Notes under the pieces: model-generated
Databases searched by the model: none
What the model was told of the DNA's origin: nothing
Seen by the model: only the letters and a program-made list of their open reading frames with translations
Part shown: positions 36,101 through 43,432 of the stretch, piece after piece
Layout: each line of letters begins with the position of its first letter
How positions within the stretch are numbered: the first letter of the stretch is position 1
Made by a program: the position numbers and the translations under genes
NCBI RefSeq assembly: GCF_015207755.1
Contig: NZ_JADEWH010000001.1
Span: 248,001-312,000, forward strand
Origin: Nodularia sp. LEGE 06071
GTDB taxonomy: Bacteria > Cyanobacteriota > Cyanobacteriia > Cyanobacteriales > Nostocaceae
DNA length: 64,000 bases
Direction of reading: 5' to 3'

Positions 36101-36235
36101 GTCAGTATTTAAAAGTTGGCGGACTTCAGTGACTGTGGTTTTAAAAATGGTATCTATATCCAGAGACTCACGAATGCGGGAAATGACTCCAGATAGGGCT
36201 TTCTGCTTGTCGCTGTGAGATAGAGGCAATGTCAT
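33176..36235 (-). CDS. Four-GAF sensor histidine kinase, candidate cyanobacteriochrome
   Basis: The 1019-residue soluble protein has four GAF domains (about residues 15-175, 205-385, 405-535 and 565-725). The HisKA region has His765 (GIAHEINNPITF) and the HATPase end has NIINNAIDSL, DNGCGVP and GKGTGLGLSIS. GAF1 has Asp81-His-Cys83-Phe (DXCF) and Cys111-His112, exactly 28 residues apart as in dual-cysteine blue/green cyanobacteriochromes. GAF2 has a canonical-position Cys319 followed by Tyr320. GAF3 and GAF4 lack cysteines there. It is monocistronic, and its response regulator is not adjacent. Bilin binding is inferred. Confidence 0.9.
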   Translation of the reverse strand: MTLPLSHSDKQKALSGVISRIRESLDIDTIFKTTVTEVRQLLNTDRVGVIRFYPELGWEGELIYEDVAQGWTSALTTKVHDHCFPAEFARLYQQGRIKVMADIYETGMSDCHIQMLEAFQVRANIASPLIKGPNLWGLLCIHQCSGPRQWNTSEIEFVQLIAEHLGVALQQADYLEQVKIQSAQLAEAKAREKAAEWQKTIAITIEKIRQTLDLKSIFHTSTAELRRLLNADRVAIYRFHPDWSGEFAFESVGEGWSSLMDEQLLQPKLNENISECSVKNLTKIPEIDTYLQDTAGGNFTRGVVYRICNDIYNAGFSDCYIQVLESYQAKAYVIMAIYQGQKLWGLLAVYQNTGTRYWQEDEVYLLTQVGTQLGVALQQAEFLQQMQTQAAQISKTAERQKALANTIEKIRQSLDINTIFQTTTQEVLRLLEVERVAIYRFYPDRNGEFVADSIVDGQTPKIQIQPLTESVLFFNNQGKKSPHHEVFVPISQGEELWGLLVAYQNSQPRYWQDEEINLLAQVGVQLGVALQQAESLQQVKKQAEKLAKAAKKERKAAQREKALAVTVEKIRQSLEIDTIFKAATQEVQRLLEVDRVTIYRFNSDWSGEFVAESLAPSLTSVPGILPMIADDYLQSTQGSDFANGKVLVIPDIEQINHTISQIPLTTPILVRALMIVPIFQGDQLWGLLAAYNIKPRNWQEEEKNLLVQIGNQLGVGIQQAELLEQTQRQKAAIAQTLKELKKAQSQLIQSEKMAGLGQLVAGIAHEINNPITFIYGNVNYVNEHTKNLLQLLNLYEQQYPEATGEIQKKAADLDLNFIVDDLPKILNSMIMGTNRISQLVVSLRSFSRLDESEMKPVDIHEGIDSTLLILKHRLQPPGNSFAVEVVKEYGDLPPVLCYAAQMNQVFMNIINNAIDSLEDAVANGTVTAPPQICICTEVIAQKRILIRIFDNGCGVPENVRSHIFEPFFTTKQPGKGTGLGLSISYQIVVEKHGGKIECVSEYGNGCEFWLEIPIKQSVR

Positions 36236-36340
36236 GTCAGACTTCTTCTGTTGTTGTCTAAGATTCGGTCGTATTGGCTGTATCTGAGCTTTTCCATACT
36301 CAGTGCTATTTTAACCAGTAAAATTTTTATCTTGTAGCTT

Positions 36341-36371
36341 TGTAGGAACATGATAATATCACGTCCCTACA
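36341..36371 (-). terminator. Hairpin downstream of the petN unit
   Basis: TGTAGGAACATGAT and ATCACGTCCCTACA pair with two mismatches around a 3-base loop. It lies 26 bases past the stop of the 53-residue gene on the minus strand. Confidence 0.5.
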
Positions 36372-36396
36372 AAAACATTTTTCAACTGTGAGTAAA

Positions 36397-36558
36397 TTAT
36401 CGGCGTTTGGGAGAGCTGCGTCGGATTTCGCGTTTTTCGTCTTCTCGGCGACGGCGATCGCGCCAATCTGCCAACGTCAAATAACCAACGCCGCCAGTGA
36501 CGGATACTAGCAGCAATAAGGCTAGTAAAGCCAAAATATTCAGGAATGGATTTTCCAC
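36397..36558 (-). CDS. 53-residue single-span membrane protein next to petN
   Basis: From a GTG at 36558 the product reads ENPFLNILALLALLLLVSV (a membrane span), GGVGYLTLADWRDRRRRE and a very basic tail ending SSPKRR. It lies 7 bases after petN on the same strand, so the two are likely cotranscribed. The span plus basic tail resembles small photosynthetic-complex subunits or assembly factors. I do not recognise a named family. It has a HIP1-like site inside the coding region. Confidence 0.72.
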   Translation of the reverse strand: MENPFLNILALLALLLLVSVTGGVGYLTLADWRDRRRREDEKREIRRSSPKRR

Positions 36559-36565
36559 GGTTCCC

Positions 36566-36655
36566 CTATAGTCCGTTACGTCCCCAAACTACCATTGCAA
36601 TTGACCAAGTAAACACAACCAAGAGTGATACCCAACCCAGTGTCAAAGTTGCCAT
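36566..36655 (-). CDS. petN: Cytochrome b6f complex subunit PetN
   Basis: The 29-residue product reads [19 protein letters not shown] and ends MVVWGRNGL, the standard PetN (subunit 8) sequence with one membrane span. PetN is needed for a stable cytochrome b6f dimer in the thylakoid. The gene is short enough to be missed by ORF-length cut-offs. Confidence 0.95.
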   Translation of the reverse strand: MATLTLGWVSLLVVFTWSIAMVVWGRNGL

Positions 36656-36877
36656 AGTCTTACTTTCTAAATAATTACAAAACGTCTCTAATACCCATCA
36701 TAATGGGAAAGAGCGGTTGATTCTTCAAGGATGGTTTTAATTTATTATACCCATTCTCCGTGAGGCTGCTTTTTATTCGCCCACATTCAGCAATGCTACA
36801 GCCTGACTCATAAAGCTGTATTGGCTGGCTAATTAGGCGTATTTTTAGCAATAAATGGTGTTCCGCATAGATCCAAA

Positions 36878-37330
36878 GTGAACGAAACGACAGAGATTCA
36901 ATTGATGACGGAACGGCTAGAATCCCTCAAGGCGGGAATAATGGGGGGTTTGTCTGTGTCTCTGGCTTTCCTGATGACCAGTTTGGTGAATAGTCTGGTG
37001 TTGGCAAAGTATTTTCCCAGACTCGCCAGTCTGCAAATGGAGATGAATTGGCATTGGTGGCTGAGTGGGGGAATTGCGGGTTTTTCTGGCTTGTTATTTG
37101 GTGTCACCTATCGCTATGTCATCCGCACTGATCAAAATCCTCAACTCAAATCAGGGGGTGTATTGGCTTTTGGGTTAGTGCGCGGCTTAACCCAGATAGA
37201 TTGTGGTAGTGCCATGTTAGCTGATTTGGTGCTGGCTGGGGAGAGTGTTTTGTGGTTTGCAATGGGGGCGATCGCACTCGATACCGCAATCCAAATTGGC
37301 TGGATCAAACCTTTTGCATCTCGAAACTGA
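36878..37330 (+). CDS. Conserved membrane protein of unknown function
   Basis: The 150-residue protein has three to four membrane spans (about residues 16-42, 58-78, 92-120 and 122-140) with the pattern GIMGGLSVSLAFLMTSLVNS and GGIAGFSGLLFGVTYRYVIR. It looks like a cyanobacteria-specific family without known role. The start is either the GTG at 36878 or the ATG at 36905; neither has a strong ribosome site. It lies 80 bases upstream of the P450 gene on the same strand. Confidence 0.7.
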   Translation: MNETTEIQLMTERLESLKAGIMGGLSVSLAFLMTSLVNSLVLAKYFPRLASLQMEMNWHWWLSGGIAGFSGLLFGVTYRYVIRTDQNPQLKSGGVLAFGLVRGLTQIDCGSAMLADLVLAGESVLWFAMGAIALDTAIQIGWIKPFASRN

Positions 37331-37410
37331 AGTTGAGCCAAAGGAGTGATTAAGCTGGTAAATGAGAACAGATAGACTGAAATAGTAACAATTTCGGGAG
37401 CAAAATTCTC

Positions 37411-38790
37411 ATGGTGGCACCCAATCCTCTGAAAACGCCCTCTTTTCTCCAGCAGTTACAGTGGGTGGCTAATCCTGTAAGCTACATGGAAAAAGCAGCC
37501 CAACAATATCCTGACATTTTCATAACTCGTGTGGTTGGTTTTGGTAAGGAATTGGTATTTGTGAACCATCCCCAGGCGGTGCAAGAAATTTTAACCAATG
37601 ATCGTAAGACGTTTTTTGCTGCTGGTAAAGAGAATAAACTTTTGCACCCCTTAGTGGGAAACTATTCAACTTTTATGCTAGATGGCGATCGCCACAGAAA
37701 ACGGCGACAATTAGTCATGCCATCTTTTCATGGCGATCGGATGCGAAGTTATGGTGAGTTAATTACTCAGATTACAGAAACGGTCTGGAGTCAATTACCC
37801 ACAGATCAACCCTTCTCTACTCGCAACGCTACACAAGACATTTCCTTGCAAGTGATCTTACAGACTGTTTTCGGTGTGTTTGAGGGAGAACGCAGCCAAC
37901 AACTGAGAACACAACTGCTATTGATAGCGGATCTATTTCGCTCACCTTTTACTTCTAGTTTTTTATTTTTTCCCTTCCTGCAAAAGGATTTAGGCGCTTG
38001 GAGTCCTTGGGGCAAGTTTTTAAGAGATAGACAGAAACTCGATCAGATAATTTACGCTGAAATTGCGGAACGCCGCCAGCAGAACCCTGAAAATCGAATT
38101 GATATCCTTTCCTTACTCATGTCAGCAGAAGATGAAGCCGGTAACCCCATGACAGATCAGGAGTTACGTGATGAGTTGATGACTCTGTTGTTGGCTGGAT
38201 ATGAAACCACAGCTACAGCAATAGCTTGGGGATTATATTTGATTCAAAAACACCCCGAAGTCCGAGAAAAACTGCTGCAAGAACTGGATACCCTTGGGGA
38301 TTCACCAGACCCCATGAGTATTTTCCGGTTACCTTATCTGACAGCTGTTTGTAATGAAACTTTGCGGATTTATCCCGTGGCTATGTTGACGTTTCCGAGA
38401 ATAGTAGAAGAACCTGTGGAACTCTTAGGATATTCTTTAGAACCGGGTACAGCAGTAGCTGGCTGTATCTATCTGATTCACCACCGTGAAGATTTATACC
38501 CAGAACCTCAGCAGTTTAAACCAGAGCGTTTTCTCGAACGTCAATTTTCTGCCTATGAATTTATCCCCTTTGGTGGCGGTGTGCGTCGCTGTATGGGCGA
38601 GGCTTTAGCGATATTTGAAATGAAGCTTGTATTGGCAACCATCTTGTCAAAGTATCAACTCGCATTGGCTGATGAGCAACCAGAAGTCCCCCGCCGTCGA
38701 GGTATTACCCTGGCACCTGGTCGTGGCGTGAATATGGTAATCACAGGTAAGCGACCTCAAAAATCTCCTCTGAGTATGGTCACGAATTAG
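37411..38790 (+). CDS. Cytochrome P450, CYP110-like
   Basis: The 459-residue protein has the I-helix AGYETTATAIAWG, the K-helix ETLRIYP and the haem loop FIPFGGGVRRCMGEA with Cys394 as iron ligand. The N-terminus (LKTPSFLQQLQWVANPVSYM) is typical of the cyanobacterial CYP110 family, whose members hydroxylate fatty acids or terpenes. There is no membrane anchor, so it is a soluble P450 that needs ferredoxin partners. Substrate unknown. Confidence 0.92.
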   Translation: MVAPNPLKTPSFLQQLQWVANPVSYMEKAAQQYPDIFITRVVGFGKELVFVNHPQAVQEILTNDRKTFFAAGKENKLLHPLVGNYSTFMLDGDRHRKRRQLVMPSFHGDRMRSYGELITQITETVWSQLPTDQPFSTRNATQDISLQVILQTVFGVFEGERSQQLRTQLLLIADLFRSPFTSSFLFFPFLQKDLGAWSPWGKFLRDRQKLDQIIYAEIAERRQQNPENRIDILSLLMSAEDEAGNPMTDQELRDELMTLLLAGYETTATAIAWGLYLIQKHPEVREKLLQELDTLGDSPDPMSIFRLPYLTAVCNETLRIYPVAMLTFPRIVEEPVELLGYSLEPGTAVAGCIYLIHHREDLYPEPQQFKPERFLERQFSAYEFIPFGGGVRRCMGEALAIFEMKLVLATILSKYQLALADEQPEVPRRRGITLAPGRGVNMVITGKRPQKSPLSMVTN

Positions 38791-38853
38791 ACTCAGAAAA
38801 GGAGCAAATAACCAATTTGTGATAGGATAATCACCAAAATATCCTAATTTTCT

Positions 38854-40029
38854 ATGAAATCCCTAACCTCCCGTATGCAGGCGGTACAGTCGCCAATCAT
38901 TCCTGTGGTTGGGGAATTAATTAAAAATTCTCCCGGCACGATTTCTTTAGGACAGGGTGTTGTTTCATACAACCCACCGCCAGAAGCCATTGAACTTCTA
39001 CCCCAATTCTTAGCGGAATCTTCTAATAATTTATACAAAGCTGTTGAGGGAATTCCCCCATTATTGGCAGCGCTGGCGGCAAAGTTGCAAACCTTCAACG
39101 GGATTGTGATTAATCAAGATAACTGCATTGTGGTGACTGCGGGAAGCAATATGGCGTTTATGAATGCTATTTTGGCGATTACTTCCCCAGGTGATGAAAT
39201 TATCCTGAATACACCTTACTATTTCAATCATGAAATGGCGATCGCTATGGCGAGTTGTCGTGCAGTATTGGTAGCAACCGATGAAAATTATCAACTGCGT
39301 CCACAAGCGATCGCCCAAGCAATTACCCCAAAAACACGGGCTATAGTCACCATTTCCCCCAATAATCCCACCGGTGTTGTCTATTCCGCAGCGGCATTAC
39401 AACAGGTAAATCAAATCTGTGGAACTCATGGCATTTACCACATTAGCGATGAAGCCTATGAATACTTTACCTACAACGGGGTCAAACACATTTCCCCTGG
39501 GGCATTCAGTGGTAGTAGAGAGTACACTATTTCCCTTTATAGCCTTTCCAAAGCCTATGGTTTTGCTAGTTGGCGGATTGGCTATATGGTAATTCCGCAA
39601 CACTTGTTTATCGCCGTCAAAAAAATTCAAGATACAATTTTGATTTGTCCGCCAGTTGTTTCTCAGTATGCAGCGTTAGGAGCATTACAAGCCAAGCCAG
39701 AATATTTACAGGAAAATATAGGTGCAATTGCTCAAGTCCGAGAAATAGTCATCGATTCCCTAAAACGCCTCAAAGGTTTATGTAGCATAGCCCCTGCCAA
39801 TGGCGCATTTTATTTTTTCCTCAAAGTTCAAACTCAGATGGATGCCTTTGAATTAGTTAAAAGGTTGATTCAGGAACATCAAGTAGCAGTCATTCCGGGT
39901 ACAACCTTTGGGATGAAAGATGGATGTTATCTGCGGGTTGCCTATGGTGCGCTGCAAAAAGATACAGCCAAAGCAGGTATAGAAAGATTAGTACAAGGCT
40001 TACAGGTTCTAGTGGAAAATGAGGAGTAG
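38854..40029 (+). CDS. PLP-dependent class I/II aminotransferase
   Basis: The 391-residue fold-type I enzyme has the PLP lysine at 233 (SLSKAYGFASWRIGYM), the NNPTG motif (ISPNNPTGVVY), the DEAYEYF strand and a C-terminal arginine segment (LRVAYGAL). It belongs to the aspartate/aromatic aminotransferase group; the substrate cannot be named from sequence alone. It follows the P450 gene by 63 bases on the same strand, which might be an operon or chance. Confidence 0.9.
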   Translation: MKSLTSRMQAVQSPIIPVVGELIKNSPGTISLGQGVVSYNPPPEAIELLPQFLAESSNNLYKAVEGIPPLLAALAAKLQTFNGIVINQDNCIVVTAGSNMAFMNAILAITSPGDEIILNTPYYFNHEMAIAMASCRAVLVATDENYQLRPQAIAQAITPKTRAIVTISPNNPTGVVYSAAALQQVNQICGTHGIYHISDEAYEYFTYNGVKHISPGAFSGSREYTISLYSLSKAYGFASWRIGYMVIPQHLFIAVKKIQDTILICPPVVSQYAALGALQAKPEYLQENIGAIAQVREIVIDSLKRLKGLCSIAPANGAFYFFLKVQTQMDAFELVKRLIQEHQVAVIPGTTFGMKDGCYLRVAYGALQKDTAKAGIERLVQGLQVLVENEE

Positions 40030-40119
40030 GGAGTGGGGAAAGAAGTTTCTCTGTGTTCTCTGTGTCTCTGTGGTTCGTTAAATCCCTAAGAAAAAATTCC
40101 CCCAATACCCCATACCCGA

Positions 40120-40797
40120 TTAATCTAAGCTAAATTCTACAAACTCTGGTTCCCCAGCCAACATATTTTTGTCTACTGCGGACAAGATTTTATTGTGAGA
40201 ACGCTGAGAATTTAAACAGCTACAAACTAACTGGGCGACATCTGTCCGATGAATAGTGCCAACAATTCGGGGATCTTCAGTTAAAATCCCATTACCTGTT
40301 GCTGCTGCCGATTTCAATCCACCAGGACGAATAATTGTATAAATGAGTCCACTAGCAATTAAGTGTTGTTCAGCCTTGTCTTTTTCAATTAACACAGGCC
40401 CCAGTGTTGCTAAAGCTTGAGGAGGTAAAGCCCCCGCACTATTTCCAGTACCAATGGAAGAAACCAAAATAAACCTTTGGACTCCAGCTTTAACTGCGGC
40501 ATCAATGAGATTTTTGTTACCGAGGTAATCAGCCCTTTCACCTTCTGAAGGTAAACCGCCAATGGTACTAATAACTGTATGGATAGACTCATCTACAAGT
40601 ATTGCACGTTCGACATCGCTGACATTTAAAGCATCTCCCATTACAGGTTGAATGCCTATTGATTCTAATTCACTCACAGCAGCTTCGCTTCTCAGCAGTG
40701 CTTTGACCTGGAGTTTTTCTGTGGTTAAACATTTAGCAATTTCTCGACCAACACCACGACTTGCGCCTGCGAGAAAAATGTAAGATGCACTTGTCAT
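40120..40797 (-). CDS. NAD(P)-binding atypical SDR protein
   Basis: The 225-residue protein has the atypical short-chain dehydrogenase nucleotide motif (FLAGASRGVGREIAKCL), a VISTIGG strand and an LVSSIGTGNSAG strand, with no clear YxxxK catalytic pair. Such proteins (NmrA/SDR_a5 type) often act as NADPH sensors or reductases. The closing part IVGTIHRTDVAQLVCSCL is typical. It converges with the aminotransferase gene. Confidence 0.85.
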   Translation of the reverse strand: MTSASYIFLAGASRGVGREIAKCLTTEKLQVKALLRSEAAVSELESIGIQPVMGDALNVSDVERAILVDESIHTVISTIGGLPSEGERADYLGNKNLIDAAVKAGVQRFILVSSIGTGNSAGALPPQALATLGPVLIEKDKAEQHLIASGLIYTIIRPGGLKSAAATGNGILTEDPRIVGTIHRTDVAQLVCSCLNSQRSHNKILSAVDKNMLAGEPEFVEFSLD

Positions 40798-40907
40798 AGA
40801 AATTTTGAGTGATCAATTAATTACTTTAGCTTAAATGAATTGATGAGAAAATGAGTTGTATTCCGCAATTTTTCCAGTTTTAGGTGCAAACTGCTGTAAA
40901 ACTGTTT

Positions 40908-40950
40908 CTAGGAAAACAGGCTCTTGTTTTTCGGGTTATATCTTGAGTAA
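40908..40950. repeat. 43-bp direct repeat, copy 1
   Basis: It matches 41070-41112 at 42 of 43 bases. The copies flank a palindromic element of the 4107-4187 family. Confidence 0.9.
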
Positions 40951-40982
40951 GGGAACACCAAAAAATAAATTACCCAAAAATT

Positions 40983-41064
40983 GTAGGGTGGGTTAGCGCA
41001 GCGTAACCCACCATAAACTTAAGGATAATGGTGGGTTACGGACTAATGTCCTAACCCACCCTAC
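40983..41064. repeat. Palindromic REP/MITE-like element, intact ends
   Basis: The ends GTAGGGTGGGTTAG and CTAACCCACCCTAC are perfect 14-base inverted repeats, and an inner pair GTAACCCACC/GGTGGGTTAC also folds. It is related to the copy at 4107-4187 next to the RAYT relic. Confidence 0.88.
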
Positions 41065-41069
41065 TATTG

Positions 41070-41112
41070 CTAGGAAAACAGGCTCTTGTTTTTCTGGTTA
41101 TATCTTGAGTAA
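41070..41112. repeat. 43-bp direct repeat, copy 2
   Basis: This is the second copy of the 40908-40950 sequence, 40 bases before the WD40 gene start. One base differs. Confidence 0.9.
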
Positions 41113-41151
41113 CTGCGTTGGTATAGCTTACCCTAAGTATGCAATATTATT

Positions 41152-42933
41152 GTGCCACACCGAATGCAAATGGATTGGATTAGCTTACTAAAAGCTCAAC
41201 AAGCTGACTTTCTTCAACGTGTGAAAAAACCTAAAACTTACGATTTAACTTTGCTGGAAAGTCAAGTTAAAGGATGCCACAGTGAGAGAATAGTATTCTC
41301 AGGTGAGGAATTACTGAAATTAATCGAAATTTCCCGTCAAAAAGCCGAAATAGTCGCTAAAAATCCGCCGCCTATACCACCTGAATATCCAGAACCGCCT
41401 GACTGGGTGACTCCTTTTCCTCAATACTTTCAGCAGCAAGCAGAAGATTATCTTTTGCGAGAGCAAATTGTGAGTTTGGTAATGACTGAATGTCTGGGTA
41501 AGTTAGTCAAACACTTTTCAAAAGACACCGTAGAAAATATGGTGTTAGATGATGAAGGAAATTTACGCGGACAGAGCAAATTTACTTACTTGCTGGCTGA
41601 TAATCCCAAGTTGAATATTCAAGTTTACGCAGTTGATGGAGAAAGTGTTAACAGTATTAAGAAAAATAAAATTAAGTGGTTAGTTAGTCAAGATGATTTA
41701 AAAAATTATCAAGTGTTAGTTTTTCTGTGTTTACTTCATCCATTCAGCAGTGGAAACTGTTACCAAAAGCACGCTATAATTTCTGGATTTTTACCAACAA
41801 ACCAAATTGAATTTACAGAATCAAAATTGGATTTTTATCCCAGCAATTTGTTGTATGCAGGGGGATTAAGTTGGTATTTAGAATCATTAATTACTAAAAA
41901 AGAGCCACAGCTATTAGTTGATCAAAAGAGGATGGCAGAAACAATTCAAACTTTGCCACCAGAACATCCCCAAAAGGAAGTCATTGGTGATTGGGAATGC
42001 TGGCAAACATTGAAAGGCCACACTAGAGGAATTAATTGTTTAGCTTTTAGTTCTAGGTCTAACAATGGCAAAAATTCGCCTATCTTGGCTAGTGGTAGTC
42101 GTGGGGAAACGAAGCTATGGGATTTAAGCAAGGGTGAATTAATCGAGACTTTATCAGAGTATCCTTGGGTGATGTCTGGGCAGATAGATGAAGTAAATTC
42201 TTTAGCTTTTAGTTCAGATGGACAAACTTTAGTTAGTGGTGGCGCAGATTCGACAATTAAGCTTTGGCACGTAGGCGCACTGGATTTGATTGATATCCTG
42301 CACAAGCATAATGGTACGGTTAGGTGTGTGGCTTTTACACCAGATGGACTGATGTTGGCAACGGCTGGAGATGATCGAAGAGTTTTGTTTTGGGATTTGA
42401 TGCAACGTCAGGTAGCGATCGCATTATCCTTAGATGATACAGCAGCTCATTCCTTAGTTCTGAGTCCAGATAGCGACACTGTGGTTGTCGGTTGCTATCG
42501 CAAAATCAAAGTTTGGCGGACTTTACAACCCACCCAGGGGAAACTTCTCCCAGATTCAGAACCATTACACACTCTCACCGGACATTCTCACATCGTGTCT
42601 TCTCTGGCGATCAGTGCCGATGGTAAACTGCTAGTCAGTGGTAGCTGGGATCAAACGATTAAAATTTGGCACTTAGAAACAGGGAAATTAATTCGTACCC
42701 TGAAAGGCCATAGAGATAAAGTATATGCGATCGCCCTGAGTCCTGACGAACAAATTATTGCTAGTGCTAGTGCCGATCAAACCATCAAATTGTGGTATCT
42801 AGAAACAGGTGAGTTGCTGGCTACTTTTACTGGTCATAGCCATACAGTTACAGCCCTAGCCTTTACAGATTCCGGTGAAATGTTAGTTTCTGCCAGTTTG
42901 GATAAAACCATTAAAATTTGGCAGAGAAGCTGA
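41152..42933 (+). CDS. WD40-repeat protein with unknown N-terminal domain
   Basis: In this 593-residue protein residues 1 to about 280 form a globular region I do not recognise, with a proline-rich piece (PPPIPPEYPEPPDW). Six to seven WD40 repeats follow (LKGHTRGINCLAFS, EVNSLAFSSDGQTLVSGG, HNGTVRCVAFTPDGLMLATA, LTGHSHIVSSLAIS, LKGHRDKVYAIALS, FTGHSHTVTALAFT), which build a beta-propeller scaffold. The protein is cytosolic, with no signal peptide. The start may be the GTG at 41152 or the ATG at 41164 or 41170. Confidence 0.85.
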   Translation: MPHRMQMDWISLLKAQQADFLQRVKKPKTYDLTLLESQVKGCHSERIVFSGEELLKLIEISRQKAEIVAKNPPPIPPEYPEPPDWVTPFPQYFQQQAEDYLLREQIVSLVMTECLGKLVKHFSKDTVENMVLDDEGNLRGQSKFTYLLADNPKLNIQVYAVDGESVNSIKKNKIKWLVSQDDLKNYQVLVFLCLLHPFSSGNCYQKHAIISGFLPTNQIEFTESKLDFYPSNLLYAGGLSWYLESLITKKEPQLLVDQKRMAETIQTLPPEHPQKEVIGDWECWQTLKGHTRGINCLAFSSRSNNGKNSPILASGSRGETKLWDLSKGELIETLSEYPWVMSGQIDEVNSLAFSSDGQTLVSGGADSTIKLWHVGALDLIDILHKHNGTVRCVAFTPDGLMLATAGDDRRVLFWDLMQRQVAIALSLDDTAAHSLVLSPDSDTVVVGCYRKIKVWRTLQPTQGKLLPDSEPLHTLTGHSHIVSSLAISADGKLLVSGSWDQTIKIWHLETGKLIRTLKGHRDKVYAIALSPDEQIIASASADQTIKLWYLETGELLATFTGHSHTVTALAFTDSGEMLVSASLDKTIKIWQRS

Positions 42934-42940
42934 TTAGAGA

Positions 42941-43001
42941 ATTTTGGATTTTGGATTTTGGATTTTGGATTTTGAATTTTGAATTTTGAATTTTGAATTC
43001 G
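42941..43001. repeat. Heptamer tandem repeat (STRR, ATTTTGG and ATTTTGA units)
   Basis: About eight heptamer units follow the WD40 gene stop. They match the STRR type of heterocystous cyanobacteria. Confidence 0.88.
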
Positions 43002-43153
43002 GAAGTCTTGTTTTCCCGGTCAGGTGAAAGCATTTCAGTTTTGATGTATATGAAATCACAAAAATTTTGATACTTAAGATACATCCGTAGGTAGAGAATG
43101 AGAGATAGCGATCGCCAATAGCCTAGATACAACCAACTAATAGAGGTTAAGTT

Positions 43154-43345
43154 ATGGCAGTCTCAGCAGTTGATATTTCCAGAAGCCTCAGTGGCATAGA
43201 TTTTCCGGCAAACAAAGAAGATTTAGTCAACCATGCCAGAGAAAAAAAAGCTAACAAAGAGATTATCGACATCCTCCAACAAATGCCAGACCAGGAATAT
43301 AACAACATGGCAGATGTAGAACACGCCTTTGGTCAAGTTAAATAA
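43154..43345 (+). CDS. DUF2795 small protein
   Basis: The 63-residue protein has the DUF2795 helical pattern (RSLSGIDFPANKEDLVNHAR, then IIDILQQMPDQEYNNMADVE and the end HAFGQVK). Members are found in many bacteria and the function is unknown. It is monocistronic and converges with ftsH. Confidence 0.88.
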   Translation: MAVSAVDISRSLSGIDFPANKEDLVNHAREKKANKEIIDILQQMPDQEYNNMADVEHAFGQVK

Positions 43346-43375
43346 TTCCTGAATTAGTAGGCAAGACTATAAACT

Positions 43376-43411
43376 TTAAAAAAGCGATCGCTCTGAAAAT
43401 GGGCGATCGCT
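43376..43411 (-). terminator. Terminator of ftsH built from two HIP1 sites
   Basis: On the minus strand AGCGATCGC and GCGATCGCT form a 9-bp stem followed by a run of seven T. The loop is 11 bases. It starts 22 bases after the ftsH stop. Confidence 0.78.
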
Positions 43412-43432
43412 AATCAATTTCATCTAAAATTG

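Larger units (their letters stand above)
40798..41151. other. Intergenic region holding a duplicated segment and a palindrome
   Basis: The 354 bases contain 43-base direct repeats at 40908-40950 and 41070-41112 around the palindrome at 40983-41064. Beyond them only the divergent promoters are expected. Confidence 0.75.
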
